A DNA stretch of 54,843 nucleotides from Streptobacillus canis (GCF_009733925.1 NZ_WOEI01000008.1:1-54843), one strand, 5' to 3'; positions 1 through 9,431 are shown, counted from the first letter of the stretch. Numbers and translations: made by a program. The notes: generated from the sequence alone by a model not told the origin.

Positions 1-26
1 TCTAAATTTATGTTATTATTAGTCAT
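1..26 (-). CDS. possible start of a minus-strand gene leaving the window
   Basis: An ATG read on the minus strand (complement of 24-26) opens a frame MTNNNINL that runs off the left edge. A GAAAGGAA-like ribosome binding site lies about 12 bases upstream and a good minus-strand promoter lies at 65-92. Only eight codons are visible, so no function can be given. It would be divergent from prfA. Confidence 0.3.
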
Positions 27-64
27 GGGTATACAGTTCCTTTCAATGAATTTAGTCGTTTATG

Positions 65-92
65 ATTGTACTATATATCCTATTTTTTTCAA
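65..92 (-). promoter_or_regulatory. minus-strand sigma-70-type promoter
   Basis: On the minus strand TTGAAA (complement of 87-92) and TACAAT (complement of 65-70) are separated by 16 bases. It points toward the minus-strand frame that leaves the window on the left. Between it and the prfA promoter there is nothing else I recognise. Confidence 0.45.
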
Positions 93-153
93 GTCTTATT
101 TTGGACATTTACTATTTTAATTTAGGAGATTTATCTGAACTTTTTTTCTTTTA

Positions 154-182
154 TTGATAAAAAAAGGCATTTATGCTATAAT
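154..182 (+). promoter_or_regulatory. prfA operon promoter
   Basis: TTGATA at 154-159 and TATAAT at 177-182 are separated by 17 bases, an almost ideal housekeeping promoter. It sits about 35 bases before the prfA start and probably drives prfA-prmC-queA-rsmD-xseB-ispA-pgeF, since no terminator is visible between those genes. Confidence 0.75.
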
Positions 183-217
183 AAATAGTAAAAACATATA
201 GAATTGAAAGGGGAAAA

Positions 218-1294
218 ATGTTTCAAAAATTAGATGAAGTTGTTGAAAAATACGAAGAGATAAATAAACTACTTATGACTCCTGAAGTTTTATCAGATCC
301 AAAAAAATTAATGGAATATAATAAGACTTTAAGTCAAATGTCAGAAATAGTAGAAAAATATTTATCATATAAATCAAAAAAAGAAGCTTTAGAGCAATAT
401 AAAGAAGAAATTAAAACAGAAAAAGATGAAGAAATGCTTGAAATGTTAAACATGGAAATTGATTCTATAACAGAAGAAATTCCACATTTAGAAGAAGAAT
501 TAAAAATCTTATTATTACCAAAAGATCCTAATGATGATAAAAACGTTATAGTTGAATTAAGAGCAGGAGCTGGTGGAGATGAAGCTGCATTATTTGTTTC
601 TGATATATTCCGTATGTTTACAAGATATGCAGAAAGAAATAGATGGAAAACAGAAATAATTGATAAAAATGAGATAGGTGTTGGCGGACTAAAAGAAATC
701 ACTTTCTTAATAAGTGGTAAAGGTGCTTACTCAAGACTTAAATTTGAAAGTGGAGTACATAGAGTACAAAGAGTTCCAGATACAGAAGCATCAGGAAGAA
801 TTCATACATCAACTATAACAGTTGCTGTTTTACCTGAAATTGATGATGTAGAACAAGTAGAAATTAATCAATCTGATTTACAAATAGATACATATAGATC
901 AAGTGGTGCTGGTGGTCAACATGTAAACACTACAGATTCAGCTGTTAGAATTACACATAAACCGACTGGTATTGTAGTTACATCACAAGATGGAAGATCT
1001 CAAATTAAAAATAAAGAAGCTGCAATGAAAGTATTAGCAGCAAAATTATATGAAATAGAAGTTGAAAAACAAAGAAGTTCTGTTGAAGCAGAAAGAAGAA
1101 GTCAAGTAGGAACTGGAGATAGATCAGAAAAAATTAGAACATATAATTACCCTCAAGGAAGAGTTACTGATCATAGAATTAAGTTAACACTACATAAATT
1201 AGATGCAATACTTGATGGAGCATTAGATGAAATTATTGATGCATTAATAGCATTTAATCAAGCTGAGTTATTAAAAAATTCAGGAGAAAATTAA
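218..1294 (+). CDS. prfA: peptide chain release factor 1
   Basis: RF1 reads UAA and UAG in the ribosomal A site and triggers release of the finished protein. At 358 residues it has the usual family length. The stop-codon-recognition tripeptide is PDT (residues 187-189) within an [14 protein letters not shown] block typical of RF1 (RF2 would have SPF). The catalytic GGQ is at 232-234 in GAGGQHVN and is the substrate of PrmC, encoded directly downstream. A GAAAGGGG ribosome binding site precedes the ATG. The stop codon lies 1 base before prmC, so translation of methyltransferase and substrate is probably coupled. Confidence 0.97.
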   Translation: MFQKLDEVVEKYEEINKLLMTPEVLSDPKKLMEYNKTLSQMSEIVEKYLSYKSKKEALEQYKEEIKTEKDEEMLEMLNMEIDSITEEIPHLEEELKILLLPKDPNDDKNVIVELRAGAGGDEAALFVSDIFRMFTRYAERNRWKTEIIDKNEIGVGGLKEITFLISGKGAYSRLKFESGVHRVQRVPDTEASGRIHTSTITVAVLPEIDDVEQVEINQSDLQIDTYRSSGAGGQHVNTTDSAVRITHKPTGIVVTSQDGRSQIKNKEAAMKVLAAKLYEIEVEKQRSSVEAERRSQVGTGDRSEKIRTYNYPQGRVTDHRIKLTLHKLDAILDGALDEIIDALIAFNQAELLKNSGEN

Positions 1295-1295
1295 T

Positions 1296-2378
1296 ATGCA
1301 AGACACTTTATTATCTTTGTTAAATAAATCAGTAAAATATTTAGAAAATAAAGGTGTCCCAAAAGCAAGATTTGTTGTTGAGAAAATATTATCTGAAATT
1401 TTAGAACTTGATAGAATCTCATTATATTCTAATTTTGAAAAAGTTATCTCTGAGGATGAGAAAAATTTAATCAGAGAGAAAATTTTAAAATATAATGCAG
1501 ATGAAAAAGAAGAAATTTTATTAGAAACGATAAGAGATTATTTTGAAAAGACTAAAATTTATCTTGATAAAAAAGGTATAAATGAAAGTAATATAATAAC
1601 TAATATTATTTTTTCTAACTTATTAGATATAGATACTAGTTTATTATTTACAAAATATAATTCTAAAATTACAGAGGAACAAAAAGAAAGACTTAGAGAA
1701 ATACTAAAAAAAATTGTAGAAAAAAGAATACCTATACAGTATATCTTTAATGAACAAGTATTTTATGGTTACTCATTTTATGTAGACAAGAATGTATTGA
1801 TTCCGAGGATTGATACAGAAATTGTTGTTGAAAAAGCATTAGAATTGATAAGTAAAATAAAAAATCCTAAAGTTTTAGATATAGGTACGGGTAGTGGAGC
1901 TATTGCTTTAACTATTGGACTTGAAAATACTGAAAGTAAAATTTTAGCGGTAGATATTTCTGAAAATGCTTTAAAAGTAGCAAGAAAAAATGCTGAAATT
2001 TTAAATGTTCAAAATGTTAAAATTATACATTCAGACTTATTCAGTAATGTTACTTATAATGAATTTGATTTAATAGTATCAAATCCACCATATATATCTC
2101 GTGATGAAATAAGTGTCATGGGTGAAGATGTGTTATTACATGAACCAGAATCTGCATTATTTGCAGATGAAGGTGGATTATATTTCTACTATCAAATTTC
2201 TAAAGATGCTTTAAATTATTTGAAAGAAAATTCTTATTTGCTTTTTGAAATAGGATATAAACAAGGTGAAAAAGTAAAAGGAATTATGGAAAATTTTGGA
2301 TATGTAGAGGTTAGTATAGGGAAAGATTTAACTGGAAATGACAGATTTGTTTTTGGTAGAAAGAAAGGGAACAAATGA
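1296..2378 (+). CDS. prmC: release-factor glutamine methyltransferase with duplicated N-terminal domain
   Basis: PrmC methylates the GGQ glutamine of RF1/RF2 using S-adenosylmethionine. The catalytic NPPY is at 263-266 and the SAM-binding GTGSG at 197-201; the linker block with VLIPR is typical. The protein is 360 residues, about 75 longer than usual. The excess is a second copy of the helical release-factor-binding domain: KYLENKG at 14-20 and IYLDKKG at 88-94 begin two alignable blocks (about 9-65 and 83-140), each followed by an LY/LF element and an acidic helix. The first copy could widen or alter substrate recognition; that is inference. Prompt coupling to prfA and a 4-base overlap with queA fit an operon. 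Confidence 0.93.
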   Translation: MQDTLLSLLNKSVKYLENKGVPKARFVVEKILSEILELDRISLYSNFEKVISEDEKNLIREKILKYNADEKEEILLETIRDYFEKTKIYLDKKGINESNIITNIIFSNLLDIDTSLLFTKYNSKITEEQKERLREILKKIVEKRIPIQYIFNEQVFYGYSFYVDKNVLIPRIDTEIVVEKALELISKIKNPKVLDIGTGSGAIALTIGLENTESKILAVDISENALKVARKNAEILNVQNVKIIHSDLFSNVTYNEFDLIVSNPPYISRDEISVMGEDVLLHEPESALFADEGGLYFYYQISKDALNYLKENSYLLFEIGYKQGEKVKGIMENFGYVEVSIGKDLTGNDRFVFGRKKGNK

Positions 2379-3403
2379 GAGTAGATGACTTTGATTTTGA
2401 ATTACCTTTAGAATGTATTGCTCAACATGCAATAGACCCGAGAGATTATTCAAAATTGTTAGTACTTAATAAAAATAATGGTAATATAAAAGATAAGAGA
2501 TTTTATAATATCATAGACTATTTAACACCAAATGATATTTTAGTAATTAATAGAACTAAAGTTATTCCAGCGAGATTATTTGGGAAAAAAGAAAATGGTG
2601 TAGTATTAGAATGTTTTTTATTAAAAAGAATAGGTTTAAAAAAATGGGAAGTGTTATTAAAACCTGCCAAAAGATTAAAGATAAATGATAAACTTATTTT
2701 TTCTGAAAGATTATCAGCTAAATTATTAGAAATAAAAGAAGATGGTAATAGAGTTGTAGAATTTGAATTTGAAGGAGTATTTGAAGAGATACTTGATGAA
2801 CTTGCAGAAATGCCACTTCCACCATATATAACTGAAAAGTTAGAAGATAAAAATAGATATCAAACTGTTTATGCAAAGTCAGGAGAATCAGTTGCAGCAC
2901 CTACTGCAGGATTACATTTTACAACAGAATTACTACACAAAATTGAAAAAAAAGGTATAAAAATTGTTGAAGTATTTTTAACAGTTGGTTTAGGAACTTT
3001 TAGACCTGTTCAGGTAGATGATGTTAAAGATCATATTATGCATAGTGAAGAATATGAAGTTCCGGAAGAGACAGCAAGAATTATAAATGAAGGGAAAAAA
3101 CAAGGTAAAAGAATTGTTGCAGTTGGTACAACATCAATTAGAACTTTAGAATCTTCAATTGATGAAAATAATAATTTGATTGCTCAAAAATCAGAGACAA
3201 GTATATTTATTTATGGAGATTATAAATTTAAAATGGTGGATGCATTAATAACTAATTTTCATTTACCAAAATCTACATTAATTATGTTAGTTTCATCATT
3301 TGCAGGTAAAGATTTTGTGATGAATGCATATAAACATGCAATAAAAAATGGCTATAGATTCTTTAGCTTTGGAGATTCAATGTTTATACAAGGAGAGTTA
3401 TGA
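2375..3403 (+). CDS. queA: S-adenosylmethionine:tRNA ribosyltransferase-isomerase
   Basis: QueA transfers and isomerises the ribosyl part of SAM onto preQ1-modified tRNA, giving epoxyqueuosine at the wobble position. The 342-residue length is normal. Family blocks are visible: the N-terminal DFDFELP and IAQ motifs, the VAAPTAGLHFT block in the middle, and a C-terminal ALITNFHLPKSTLIMLVSSFAG block. The start overlaps the prmC stop in an ATGA arrangement, and its own stop overlaps the rsmD start the same way, so these genes are translated as one unit. The presence of queA implies that preQ1 or its precursors are made or taken up. Confidence 0.96.
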   Translation: MRVDDFDFELPLECIAQHAIDPRDYSKLLVLNKNNGNIKDKRFYNIIDYLTPNDILVINRTKVIPARLFGKKENGVVLECFLLKRIGLKKWEVLLKPAKRLKINDKLIFSERLSAKLLEIKEDGNRVVEFEFEGVFEEILDELAEMPLPPYITEKLEDKNRYQTVYAKSGESVAAPTAGLHFTTELLHKIEKKGIKIVEVFLTVGLGTFRPVQVDDVKDHIMHSEEYEVPEETARIINEGKKQGKRIVAVGTTSIRTLESSIDENNNLIAQKSETSIFIYGDYKFKMVDALITNFHLPKSTLIMLVSSFAGKDFVMNAYKHAIKNGYRFFSFGDSMFIQGEL

Positions 3404-3951
3404 GAATTACATCAGGATATTTAAAAAATAGAGTTATACTAAGTAGAATTGGAAAAGAAACTAGACCAACTCTTGAAAGAGTAAAAGAAGCAATATACAG
3501 TATAATTTCTACAAAAGTAGAAGATGCTATATTTTTAGATCTTTATTCAGGCACAGGTAATATGACATTTGAAGCTATTAGTCGTGGTGCAAGTAGAGCA
3601 GTAATGATAGAAATGGATAAAGAAGCTTTAAGAGTAATTATTGAAAATGTAAATAATTTAGGTTTAGAAAGTAAGTGTAGAGCATATAAAAATGATGCTT
3701 TACGTGCAATAGAAATTCTTGAAAATAAAAATGAGAAATTTGATATAATTTTTATGGATCCGCCATATAAAGAAAATTTAACTGTTAATACATTATCTAA
3801 GATCTCACAACATAATATTTTAGCTGAATATGGAATAATTATTTGTGAGCACGGAAGATATGAAAAATTAGAAAGTGAAATTGGAAATTTAATAAAATTT
3901 GATGAAAGAGAATATAACAAAAAAGTTGTATCATTCTTTAAGAAAAAATAG
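3400..3951 (+). CDS. rsmD: 16S rRNA guanine-N2 methyltransferase RsmD
   Basis: RsmD methylates G966 (E. coli numbering) of 16S rRNA near the P site. The 183-residue protein has the Rossmann SAM-binding motif LYSGTGN (48-54) and the catalytic DPPY (120-123). The N-terminal RITSGYLKNR and RPTLERVKEAIYS blocks are characteristic and help distinguish it from other DPPY methyltransferases. It overlaps queA by 4 bases and is followed 8 bases later by xseB. Confidence 0.94.
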   Translation: MRITSGYLKNRVILSRIGKETRPTLERVKEAIYSIISTKVEDAIFLDLYSGTGNMTFEAISRGASRAVMIEMDKEALRVIIENVNNLGLESKCRAYKNDALRAIEILENKNEKFDIIFMDPPYKENLTVNTLSKISQHNILAEYGIIICEHGRYEKLESEIGNLIKFDEREYNKKVVSFFKKK

Positions 3952-3959
3952 GAGGAAAT

Positions 3960-4157
3960 ATGGCTAAAAAGAATTTTGAATCAATTTTAGAAGAAATTAA
4001 AGAAAGTATATCTAAATTAGAAGATTCAGATATTTCTTTAGATGATTCTATCGTTGAGTATGAAAATGCGATTAAACTAATTAAAGAAGCAGAAAAAAAA
4101 CTAAAAGAAGTAGAAGGTAAATTAGAAGTTATCAAAATTAATGTTGAGAAAGAATAA
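3960..4157 (+). CDS. xseB: exodeoxyribonuclease VII small subunit
   Basis: A 65-residue, highly charged helical protein with the XseB pattern FESILEEIKESISKLED followed by a long helix. In other bacteria several copies bind the large subunit XseA to form exonuclease VII, which degrades single-stranded DNA to oligonucleotides. A GGAGGAAAT ribosome binding site precedes the start. xseA itself is not in the window. Its position just before ispA is the common xseB-ispA arrangement of many bacteria. Confidence 0.88.
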   Translation: MAKKNFESILEEIKESISKLEDSDISLDDSIVEYENAIKLIKEAEKKLKEVEGKLEVIKINVEKE

Positions 4158-4160
4158 TTG

Positions 4161-5006
4161 ATGGAAAAATATTTAAAAAATTTAAAGAAAAAAGTAGATA
4201 AAAATATAAAAAATATACTTAAAAAACATAAATCAATAAAAGAAATTGATGAAATGTTAGAATACGCAGTATTATTGGGTGGTAAAAGAATTAGACCTGC
4301 CATTATGTACATGTTAGCTGATATTTTTAATAAAGAATACAAAATGATAGAAAATGAAGCAGTTGCAATTGAGTTAGTACATGCATATTCACTTGTTCAT
4401 GATGATTTACCTTCAATGGATAATGATGAATATAGAAGAGGAAATTTAACTGTACACAAAAAATATGGAGAATCAAATGCTATTTTAGTTGGGGATGCTT
4501 TATTAACACTTGCATTTTCAGTACTTGCAGAATCAGAATATTCAAATAAATATAGTATTGTAGCATTATCATATTATGCAGGACATAAAGGTATGATATT
4601 AGGTCAATATCTTGATTTATTATATGAAAATGTAAGTATTAATTATGAAGAATTGATGGAAATCCATATTAATAAAACTGCAATGTTATTAATGGCATCT
4701 GTTGAAATTGCTTCTATAAGTTTATCTTTAAATAATGATTCTAGAAATGCATTAAGAAAATATATGCTTTATTTAGGTCTTGCATATCAAATTCAAGATG
4801 ATATTTTAGAGGTAGAATCTAATTTTGAAAAAATAGGTAAAAAAAATACAGATTTTGAAAATAAAAAATCAACATTCCCAAGTATACTTGGAATGGAAAA
4901 ATCAAAAGAATTAAAAGAGAAATTTATTAATGACGCTATTTCAATAGCAACAGGAAATGAAAAATTGATAGAATTTGCGAATTATTTATTAAATAGGGAG
5001 TATTAA
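4161..5006 (+). CDS. ispA: farnesyl/geranyl diphosphate synthase (polyprenyl synthetase)
   Basis: It condenses isopentenyl diphosphate with allylic diphosphates to make the C15 (or C20) precursor of undecaprenyl phosphate and other isoprenoids. The first aspartate-rich motif is DDLPSMDND (about residue 81) and the second is QIQDDILE (about 214); GGKRIRP and the YSLVHDD block are also present. I chose ATG 4161 instead of the TTG three bases earlier. The start lies 3 bases after the xseB stop. The protein ends slightly short (281 residues) but with all motifs present. The stop overlaps the pgeF start by 1 base. Confidence 0.92.
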   Translation: MEKYLKNLKKKVDKNIKNILKKHKSIKEIDEMLEYAVLLGGKRIRPAIMYMLADIFNKEYKMIENEAVAIELVHAYSLVHDDLPSMDNDEYRRGNLTVHKKYGESNAILVGDALLTLAFSVLAESEYSNKYSIVALSYYAGHKGMILGQYLDLLYENVSINYEELMEIHINKTAMLLMASVEIASISLSLNNDSRNALRKYMLYLGLAYQIQDDILEVESNFEKIGKKNTDFENKKSTFPSILGMEKSKELKEKFINDAISIATGNEKLIEFANYLLNREY

Positions 5007-5755
5007 TGTTTAGAGAAGAGAAATCGTTCTTTATAATAGACGAATTTTTAAAATATAATTGCATTGCTGCTTTTACTAAAAAAGAGTTAGGTAACATGGC
5101 AGATTATATTGACAATGGGATGCCGAAAGAAAATAGAAAAAATGCTTTATCTATTTTAAATCTTAGTGATAAAAAAATTGTATTTGCTTTACAAAAACAT
5201 ACAAATAAAGTAAAATATATAGATAATGAAATGGATGTAAATGAATTAGTAAATATTGATAATATTGATGGTTTTGTAACAAAGAGAAATGATATAGTAA
5301 TTTTTACTTTTTATGCAGACTGTCTTCCTATATTTATAATTGATAAAAAAAATAAAGCTTATGGATGTGCTCATTCAGGTTGGGTAGGAACAACTAAATT
5401 AATGATACATAAATTAATTGATAAAATGATAGAATGTTTTGATTCAAAAAAAGAAGACTTATTAATAGGCTTGGGTATAGGTATTCATATAGAAGATTAT
5501 GAGGTAGGTAATGAATTTTTAGATAATTTTAAAAATTTATTTCCAAATCATTTTCAAAAGTGTTTTAAAGAATTAAATGGTAAAATATATTATGATAATA
5601 CATATTTAAATAAATTATTAGCTTTGGATTATGGTATATTAGAATCTAATATTATTGTTGATGATAGAGGTGTAAAAAATGCTTCAACATTTTCACATAG
5701 ATTAGATAAAGATAATATTGGAAGATCTGCTGCAATAATTTCGATAAAGGAGTAA
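5006..5755 (+). CDS. pgeF: purine nucleoside phosphorylase / laccase-domain protein (YfiH, CNF1 family)
   Basis: Members of this family cleave purine nucleosides, and E. coli PgeF corrects wrongly made peptidoglycan precursors; the cellular role here is uncertain. The metal-site residues are visible: QKHTN (His65), YADC (Cys106) and CAHSGW (121-126, Cys and His). The length (249) is normal. It begins on the last base of ispA. The family is often named polyphenol oxidase in older annotation. A second, unrelated purine nucleoside phosphorylase (punA) is near the right end of the window. Confidence 0.85.
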   Translation: MFREEKSFFIIDEFLKYNCIAAFTKKELGNMADYIDNGMPKENRKNALSILNLSDKKIVFALQKHTNKVKYIDNEMDVNELVNIDNIDGFVTKRNDIVIFTFYADCLPIFIIDKKNKAYGCAHSGWVGTTKLMIHKLIDKMIECFDSKKEDLLIGLGIGIHIEDYEVGNEFLDNFKNLFPNHFQKCFKELNGKIYYDNTYLNKLLALDYGILESNIIVDDRGVKNASTFSHRLDKDNIGRSAAIISIKE

Positions 5756-5756
5756 A

Positions 5757-6050
5757 ATGCAACAAAAAAATAGGTTAATTTCTATTTTTATACTTTCACT
5801 TTTATTAATAATGATGAATAATAAAGCTTTAAGTAATACAAGCTATAATTATCAAATTAATAGAATGATTACGACTGTTTTAAAAATAGAAAAAAAAGAA
5901 AATGAAGATATAAAGATAGAAAATAATGAAAATAAATTTTTTCTTGAAATAAAAAAAGTAGATAAGAAAAATGTATTTGTATTTTTTTGGAATAAAGTTT
6001 TTACTTATAGTAAAATAAATGGTAGAAATAATCTAAAATATCTAGAATAA
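5757..6050 (+). CDS. small secreted or membrane-anchored protein of unknown function
   Basis: I do not recognise this 97-residue protein. It starts with a basic-hydrophobic stretch (residues about 6-20, FILSLLLIM) resembling a signal peptide or single membrane anchor, with a possible cleavage near ALSN. The rest is lysine/glutamate/asparagine-rich and ends in a hydrophobic FVFFWNKVFTYS segment. It follows pgeF after 1 base, so it is part of the same operon, and it precedes secA. Confidence 0.6.
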   Translation: MQQKNRLISIFILSLLLIMMNNKALSNTSYNYQINRMITTVLKIEKKENEDIKIENNENKFFLEIKKVDKKNVFVFFWNKVFTYSKINGRNNLKYLE

Positions 6051-6053
6051 ACA

Positions 6054-6085
6054 GTATTTTATAATCTAACATAAAAATAAAATAC
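6054..6085 (+). promoter_or_regulatory. hairpin directly upstream of the secA ribosome binding site
   Basis: GTATTTTAT (6054-6062) and ATAAAATAC (6077-6085) form a perfect 9-bp stem with a 14-base loop. It ends exactly at the AAGGAG of secA. There is no T-tract after it, so it is not a classical terminator. It might mark an mRNA end, a processing site, or a translational control element for secA; all of these are inference. Confidence 0.35.
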
Positions 6086-6096
6086 AAGGAGTAGAA

Positions 6097-8697
6097 ATGA
6101 AAATAGTTGATATAATTAATAAAATATTTGGTACATCTGATGAAAAGATTATCAAAAAAATGAGAAAACAAGTTGATAAAATTAATGCTTTAGAGCCAGA
6201 GATGGAAGCATTAACAAATGAACAGTTAAGTGCAAAAACACAAGAATTTAAAGATAGATTAGCACAAGGTGAAACATTAGACGACCTATTGGTCGAAGCA
6301 TTTGCTGTAGTTAGAGAAACTGCAAAAAGATTAACTGGAATGAGAATATATGATGTGCAATTAATTGGTTCTATGATTATACATAGTGGTAGAATTGCAG
6401 AGATGAAAACAGGAGAAGGTAAAACTTTAATGTCTACTCTAGCAATATATTTAAATGCATTAACAGGAAAAGGTGTACATGTAGTTACAGTTAATGATTA
6501 TCTAGCAAAAAGAGATAGAGATACTATGGCACATATTTATGATTTCTTAGGATTAACTTCAGGAGTTATCATTGCAAATTTAGATAATGAAACTAGAAGA
6601 GCACAGTATAATTGTGATATTACTTATGGTACAAATAATGAATTTGGTTTCGATTATTTAAGAGATAACATGGTACATGATCCAAGTGAAAAAGTGCAAA
6701 GAGAACATAATTATGCAATAGTTGATGAAATAGATTCAATTTTAATAGATGAGGCAAGAACGCCTTTAATTATTTCAGGACCAGCAGAAGAAACAACACA
6801 TTGGTATGATGTTTTTGCAAATGTTGTATTAAGATTGAAGAGAAGTTACAAGACAGAAGAAATTAAAGATAAGAAAAATACTATTATTCCTGATGAAGAT
6901 TGGGAAGATTATGAGGTTGATGAAAAGGCAAAAACAGTTACAATAACTGATAAAGGTATTAAAAATGTTGAAAAAATATTACAAATTGATAACCTTTATT
7001 CTCCACAATATGTTGAATTAACTCATTTCTTATCACAAGCTTTAAAAGCAAAAGAGTTATTTAAGAGAGATAGAGATTATATAATAAATGAAAAAGATGA
7101 AGTAATTATAGTTGATGAATTTACAGGAAGATTAATGGATGGGAGAAGATATTCTGACGGTCTTCATCAAGCTATTGAAGCAAAAGAACATTTAAAAGTT
7201 GCTGGAGAAAACCAAACTTTAGCGACTATTACTTTACAAAATTATTTCAGAATGTATGAAAAATTATCAGGGATGACTGGTACTGCAAAAACAGAGGAAG
7301 AAGAATTTAAACAAATATATAAATTAGGAGTTGTTGTTGTTCCAACTAACAAACCAGTACAAAGAAAAGATTTACCTGATGTTATTTATCAAACAACAAG
7401 AGCTAAATATATTGCAATAGTAAATAAGATAATTGAACTATTTGAAAAAGGGCAACCGGTTTTAGTTGGTACTGCTTCAATAGAACATTCAGAATTATTA
7501 TCATCTTACTTAACTAAAGCAAGAATACCTCATGAAGTATTAAATGCTAAATATCATGAAAGGGAAGCTGATATAGTTGCTCAAGCTGGTAGATATAAAA
7601 CAGTTACAATAGCTACTAACATGGCAGGACGTGGAACAGATATTAAACTTGGAGGGGATCCAGATTCATTAGCTGTTAAAATAGCTGATCGTGGAACACC
7701 TGAGTATTATGAAGCATTTAAAACATATGAAAAAGAATGTTTAGAAAATAAGAAAAAAGTACTAGAAGCAGGAGGATTATTTATTTTAGGTACTGAAAGA
7801 CATGAAAGTCGTAGAATAGATAATCAGTTAAGAGGAAGGGCTGGACGTCAAGGAGATCCAGGAGTTTCTGAATTCTATTTATCACTTGAAGATGATTTAA
7901 TGAGATTATTCGGTGGAGATAAGTTAAAATCTATGATGAAAGCTTTAAATATTCCTGAAGAAGAAGATATCAGACATAAGAGAATATCAAAAGCTGTTGA
8001 AAATGCTCAAAGAAGAATTGAAAGTAGAAACTTCTCAATTAGAAAGAGTTTAATTGAATATGATGATGTTAATAATAAACAAAGAGAAGTAATCTATAAG
8101 CAAAGAGATCAAGTATTATACAATGAAAACTTAAGAGAATTAATTTATGATATGATTGATAATACTGTAGTTTCTACAGTTTCTGATTTACTTTCACCAA
8201 ATAAATCAGAGTGGGATTTTGAAAGTTTAAATTCAAAAATATATGAAATTTATGGATTTGAATTACCTGATTCAGTATATCATGCAAATAATTTAGATGA
8301 AATTTTTGATATTTTATATAATGAAGTAAAAGAAAGATATGATAATAAAGTATTAGAAATTGGAGAGGAACAATTCTCTAAAATTGAAAGATACATAATG
8401 TTAGAAGTATTAGATCAAAAATGGAGACAAAACCTAAAAGACTTAACTGAATTAAGAGAAGGAATTAATTTACAATCATACGGTCAAAAAAATCCAGTTA
8501 ATGAGTATAAAATTGCAAGTACAGATGTTTATAATGATATGATAGATGGAATAAATAGAGAAACTACATCATTCTTATTAAGATTAAAACTAAATGTACC
8601 TGAAGAACTTACAAATGTAAATGAAGAAGCAGTAGAAATTGTTGAAGAAGAAAAAGAATTTGTTAGTAGAAGAGAAAGATTAGAAGATAATGAATAA
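6097..8697 (+). CDS. secA: preprotein translocase ATPase SecA
   Basis: SecA is the motor that pushes unfolded preproteins through SecYEG. Visible are the Walker A block MKTGEGKT, the DEAD-like VDEIDSILIDEARTPLIISG block, the preprotein cross-linking domain, the second ATPase lobe with TNMAGRGTDI and QLRGRAGRQGDPG, and the helical scaffold (YDDVNNKQR). The 866-residue protein ends in RRERLEDNE and lacks the C-terminal zinc-binding CxCxSGxxxxxCH tail that binds SecB. That is common in lineages without SecB. A good AAGGAG ribosome binding site precedes the start. Confidence 0.97.
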   Translation: MKIVDIINKIFGTSDEKIIKKMRKQVDKINALEPEMEALTNEQLSAKTQEFKDRLAQGETLDDLLVEAFAVVRETAKRLTGMRIYDVQLIGSMIIHSGRIAEMKTGEGKTLMSTLAIYLNALTGKGVHVVTVNDYLAKRDRDTMAHIYDFLGLTSGVIIANLDNETRRAQYNCDITYGTNNEFGFDYLRDNMVHDPSEKVQREHNYAIVDEIDSILIDEARTPLIISGPAEETTHWYDVFANVVLRLKRSYKTEEIKDKKNTIIPDEDWEDYEVDEKAKTVTITDKGIKNVEKILQIDNLYSPQYVELTHFLSQALKAKELFKRDRDYIINEKDEVIIVDEFTGRLMDGRRYSDGLHQAIEAKEHLKVAGENQTLATITLQNYFRMYEKLSGMTGTAKTEEEEFKQIYKLGVVVVPTNKPVQRKDLPDVIYQTTRAKYIAIVNKIIELFEKGQPVLVGTASIEHSELLSSYLTKARIPHEVLNAKYHEREADIVAQAGRYKTVTIATNMAGRGTDIKLGGDPDSLAVKIADRGTPEYYEAFKTYEKECLENKKKVLEAGGLFILGTERHESRRIDNQLRGRAGRQGDPGVSEFYLSLEDDLMRLFGGDKLKSMMKALNIPEEEDIRHKRISKAVENAQRRIESRNFSIRKSLIEYDDVNNKQREVIYKQRDQVLYNENLRELIYDMIDNTVVSTVSDLLSPNKSEWDFESLNSKIYEIYGFELPDSVYHANNLDEIFDILYNEVKERYDNKVLEIGEEQFSKIERYIMLEVLDQKWRQNLKDLTELREGINLQSYGQKNPVNEYKIASTDVYNDMIDGINRETTSFLLRLKLNVPEELTNVNEEAVEIVEEEKEFVSRRERLEDNE

Positions 8698-8703
8698 TCA
8701 GTG

Positions 8704-8732
8704 AAAGAGAATTTTTTATAAATTCTCTTTTT
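8704..8732 (+). terminator. intrinsic terminator after secA
   Basis: AAAGAGAATTT (8704-8714) pairs with AAATTCTCTTT (8720-8730), an 11-bp stem with a 5-base loop and a T-run. The next gene's ribosome binding site (GGGAG) starts only about 10 bases later. Confidence 0.7.
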
Positions 8733-8751
8733 ACTTAAAGGGAGTGAAAAA

Positions 8752-9393
8752 ATGATTGATAGAATTATAAAATTAGAAGATATATATGAGGTAATGTATT
8801 CTGAATTATATAATAAAAAAAATGATTTAGAATTATGTAATGAAAAAATATTTGAGAATGCAATTATTGATGAAAAGACAAAATTAAAGAGTTTAGCCAA
8901 GATAAAATTTGAGATAAAAAAATATTTTTATAATCTACCATTTATTACATTATTTAATGAATTTAAAAATGATATAAATTTCTTAGAAAAACATACATAT
9001 TTTACTGAAAGTTTAAATAGACTTGAAATAACAAAAGCAACAAATTTGATAAATAAAGAAAATATGCATGATTATCAAAGTATTATAATACACTCAGATA
9101 TTTTATCTAATCTACAAAATAGATTAGTTTGTGATAAAGGATGTCCTTTAAATTCAAGTAAAGTAGAGGATGAATTAAGATTAAAAATCATATTAAATAA
9201 TGAAATAACAAAAAATGAAAATGGAGAATATATTTCATATGTAATTGGTAATAAAATATTTGATTTTAATGCTAACTTAACTAATGTTGAAATAGATAAT
9301 GTTGCTAAAACGACAGTTAATTATAATTTAAGTATAAATAAAAATATAGACCATACATTAATAAAAATAACTAGAATTATTAGTAAAAACTAA
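8752..9393 (+). CDS. hypothetical protein
   Basis: A 213-residue protein that I do not recognise. It has no evident signal peptide or membrane segment. The N-terminal half is predicted helical and lysine/glutamate-rich, while the C-terminal third (ISYVIGNKIFDFNANLTNVEI...) has alternating hydrophobic residues suggesting beta strands. A CDKGC pair lies near residue 127. An AAAGGGAGTG ribosome binding site supports the start. It sits between the secA terminator and the met leader region, and could be its own transcription unit or receive readthrough from secA. Confidence 0.6.
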   Translation: MIDRIIKLEDIYEVMYSELYNKKNDLELCNEKIFENAIIDEKTKLKSLAKIKFEIKKYFYNLPFITLFNEFKNDINFLEKHTYFTESLNRLEITKATNLINKENMHDYQSIIIHSDILSNLQNRLVCDKGCPLNSSKVEDELRLKIILNNEITKNENGEYISYVIGNKIFDFNANLTNVEIDNVAKTTVNYNLSINKNIDHTLIKITRIISKN

Positions 9394-9431
9394 TCATATA
9401 TTTAATATATGTTTAAATATATCTAATATAC

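Noticed and set aside
334..702. Minus-strand frames inside prfA, rsmD, secA, metQ, mutS2, mreB and others
   Set aside because: Low-complexity shadow frames (Ser/Ile/Leu-rich) without ribosome binding sites, opposite clearly functional genes.
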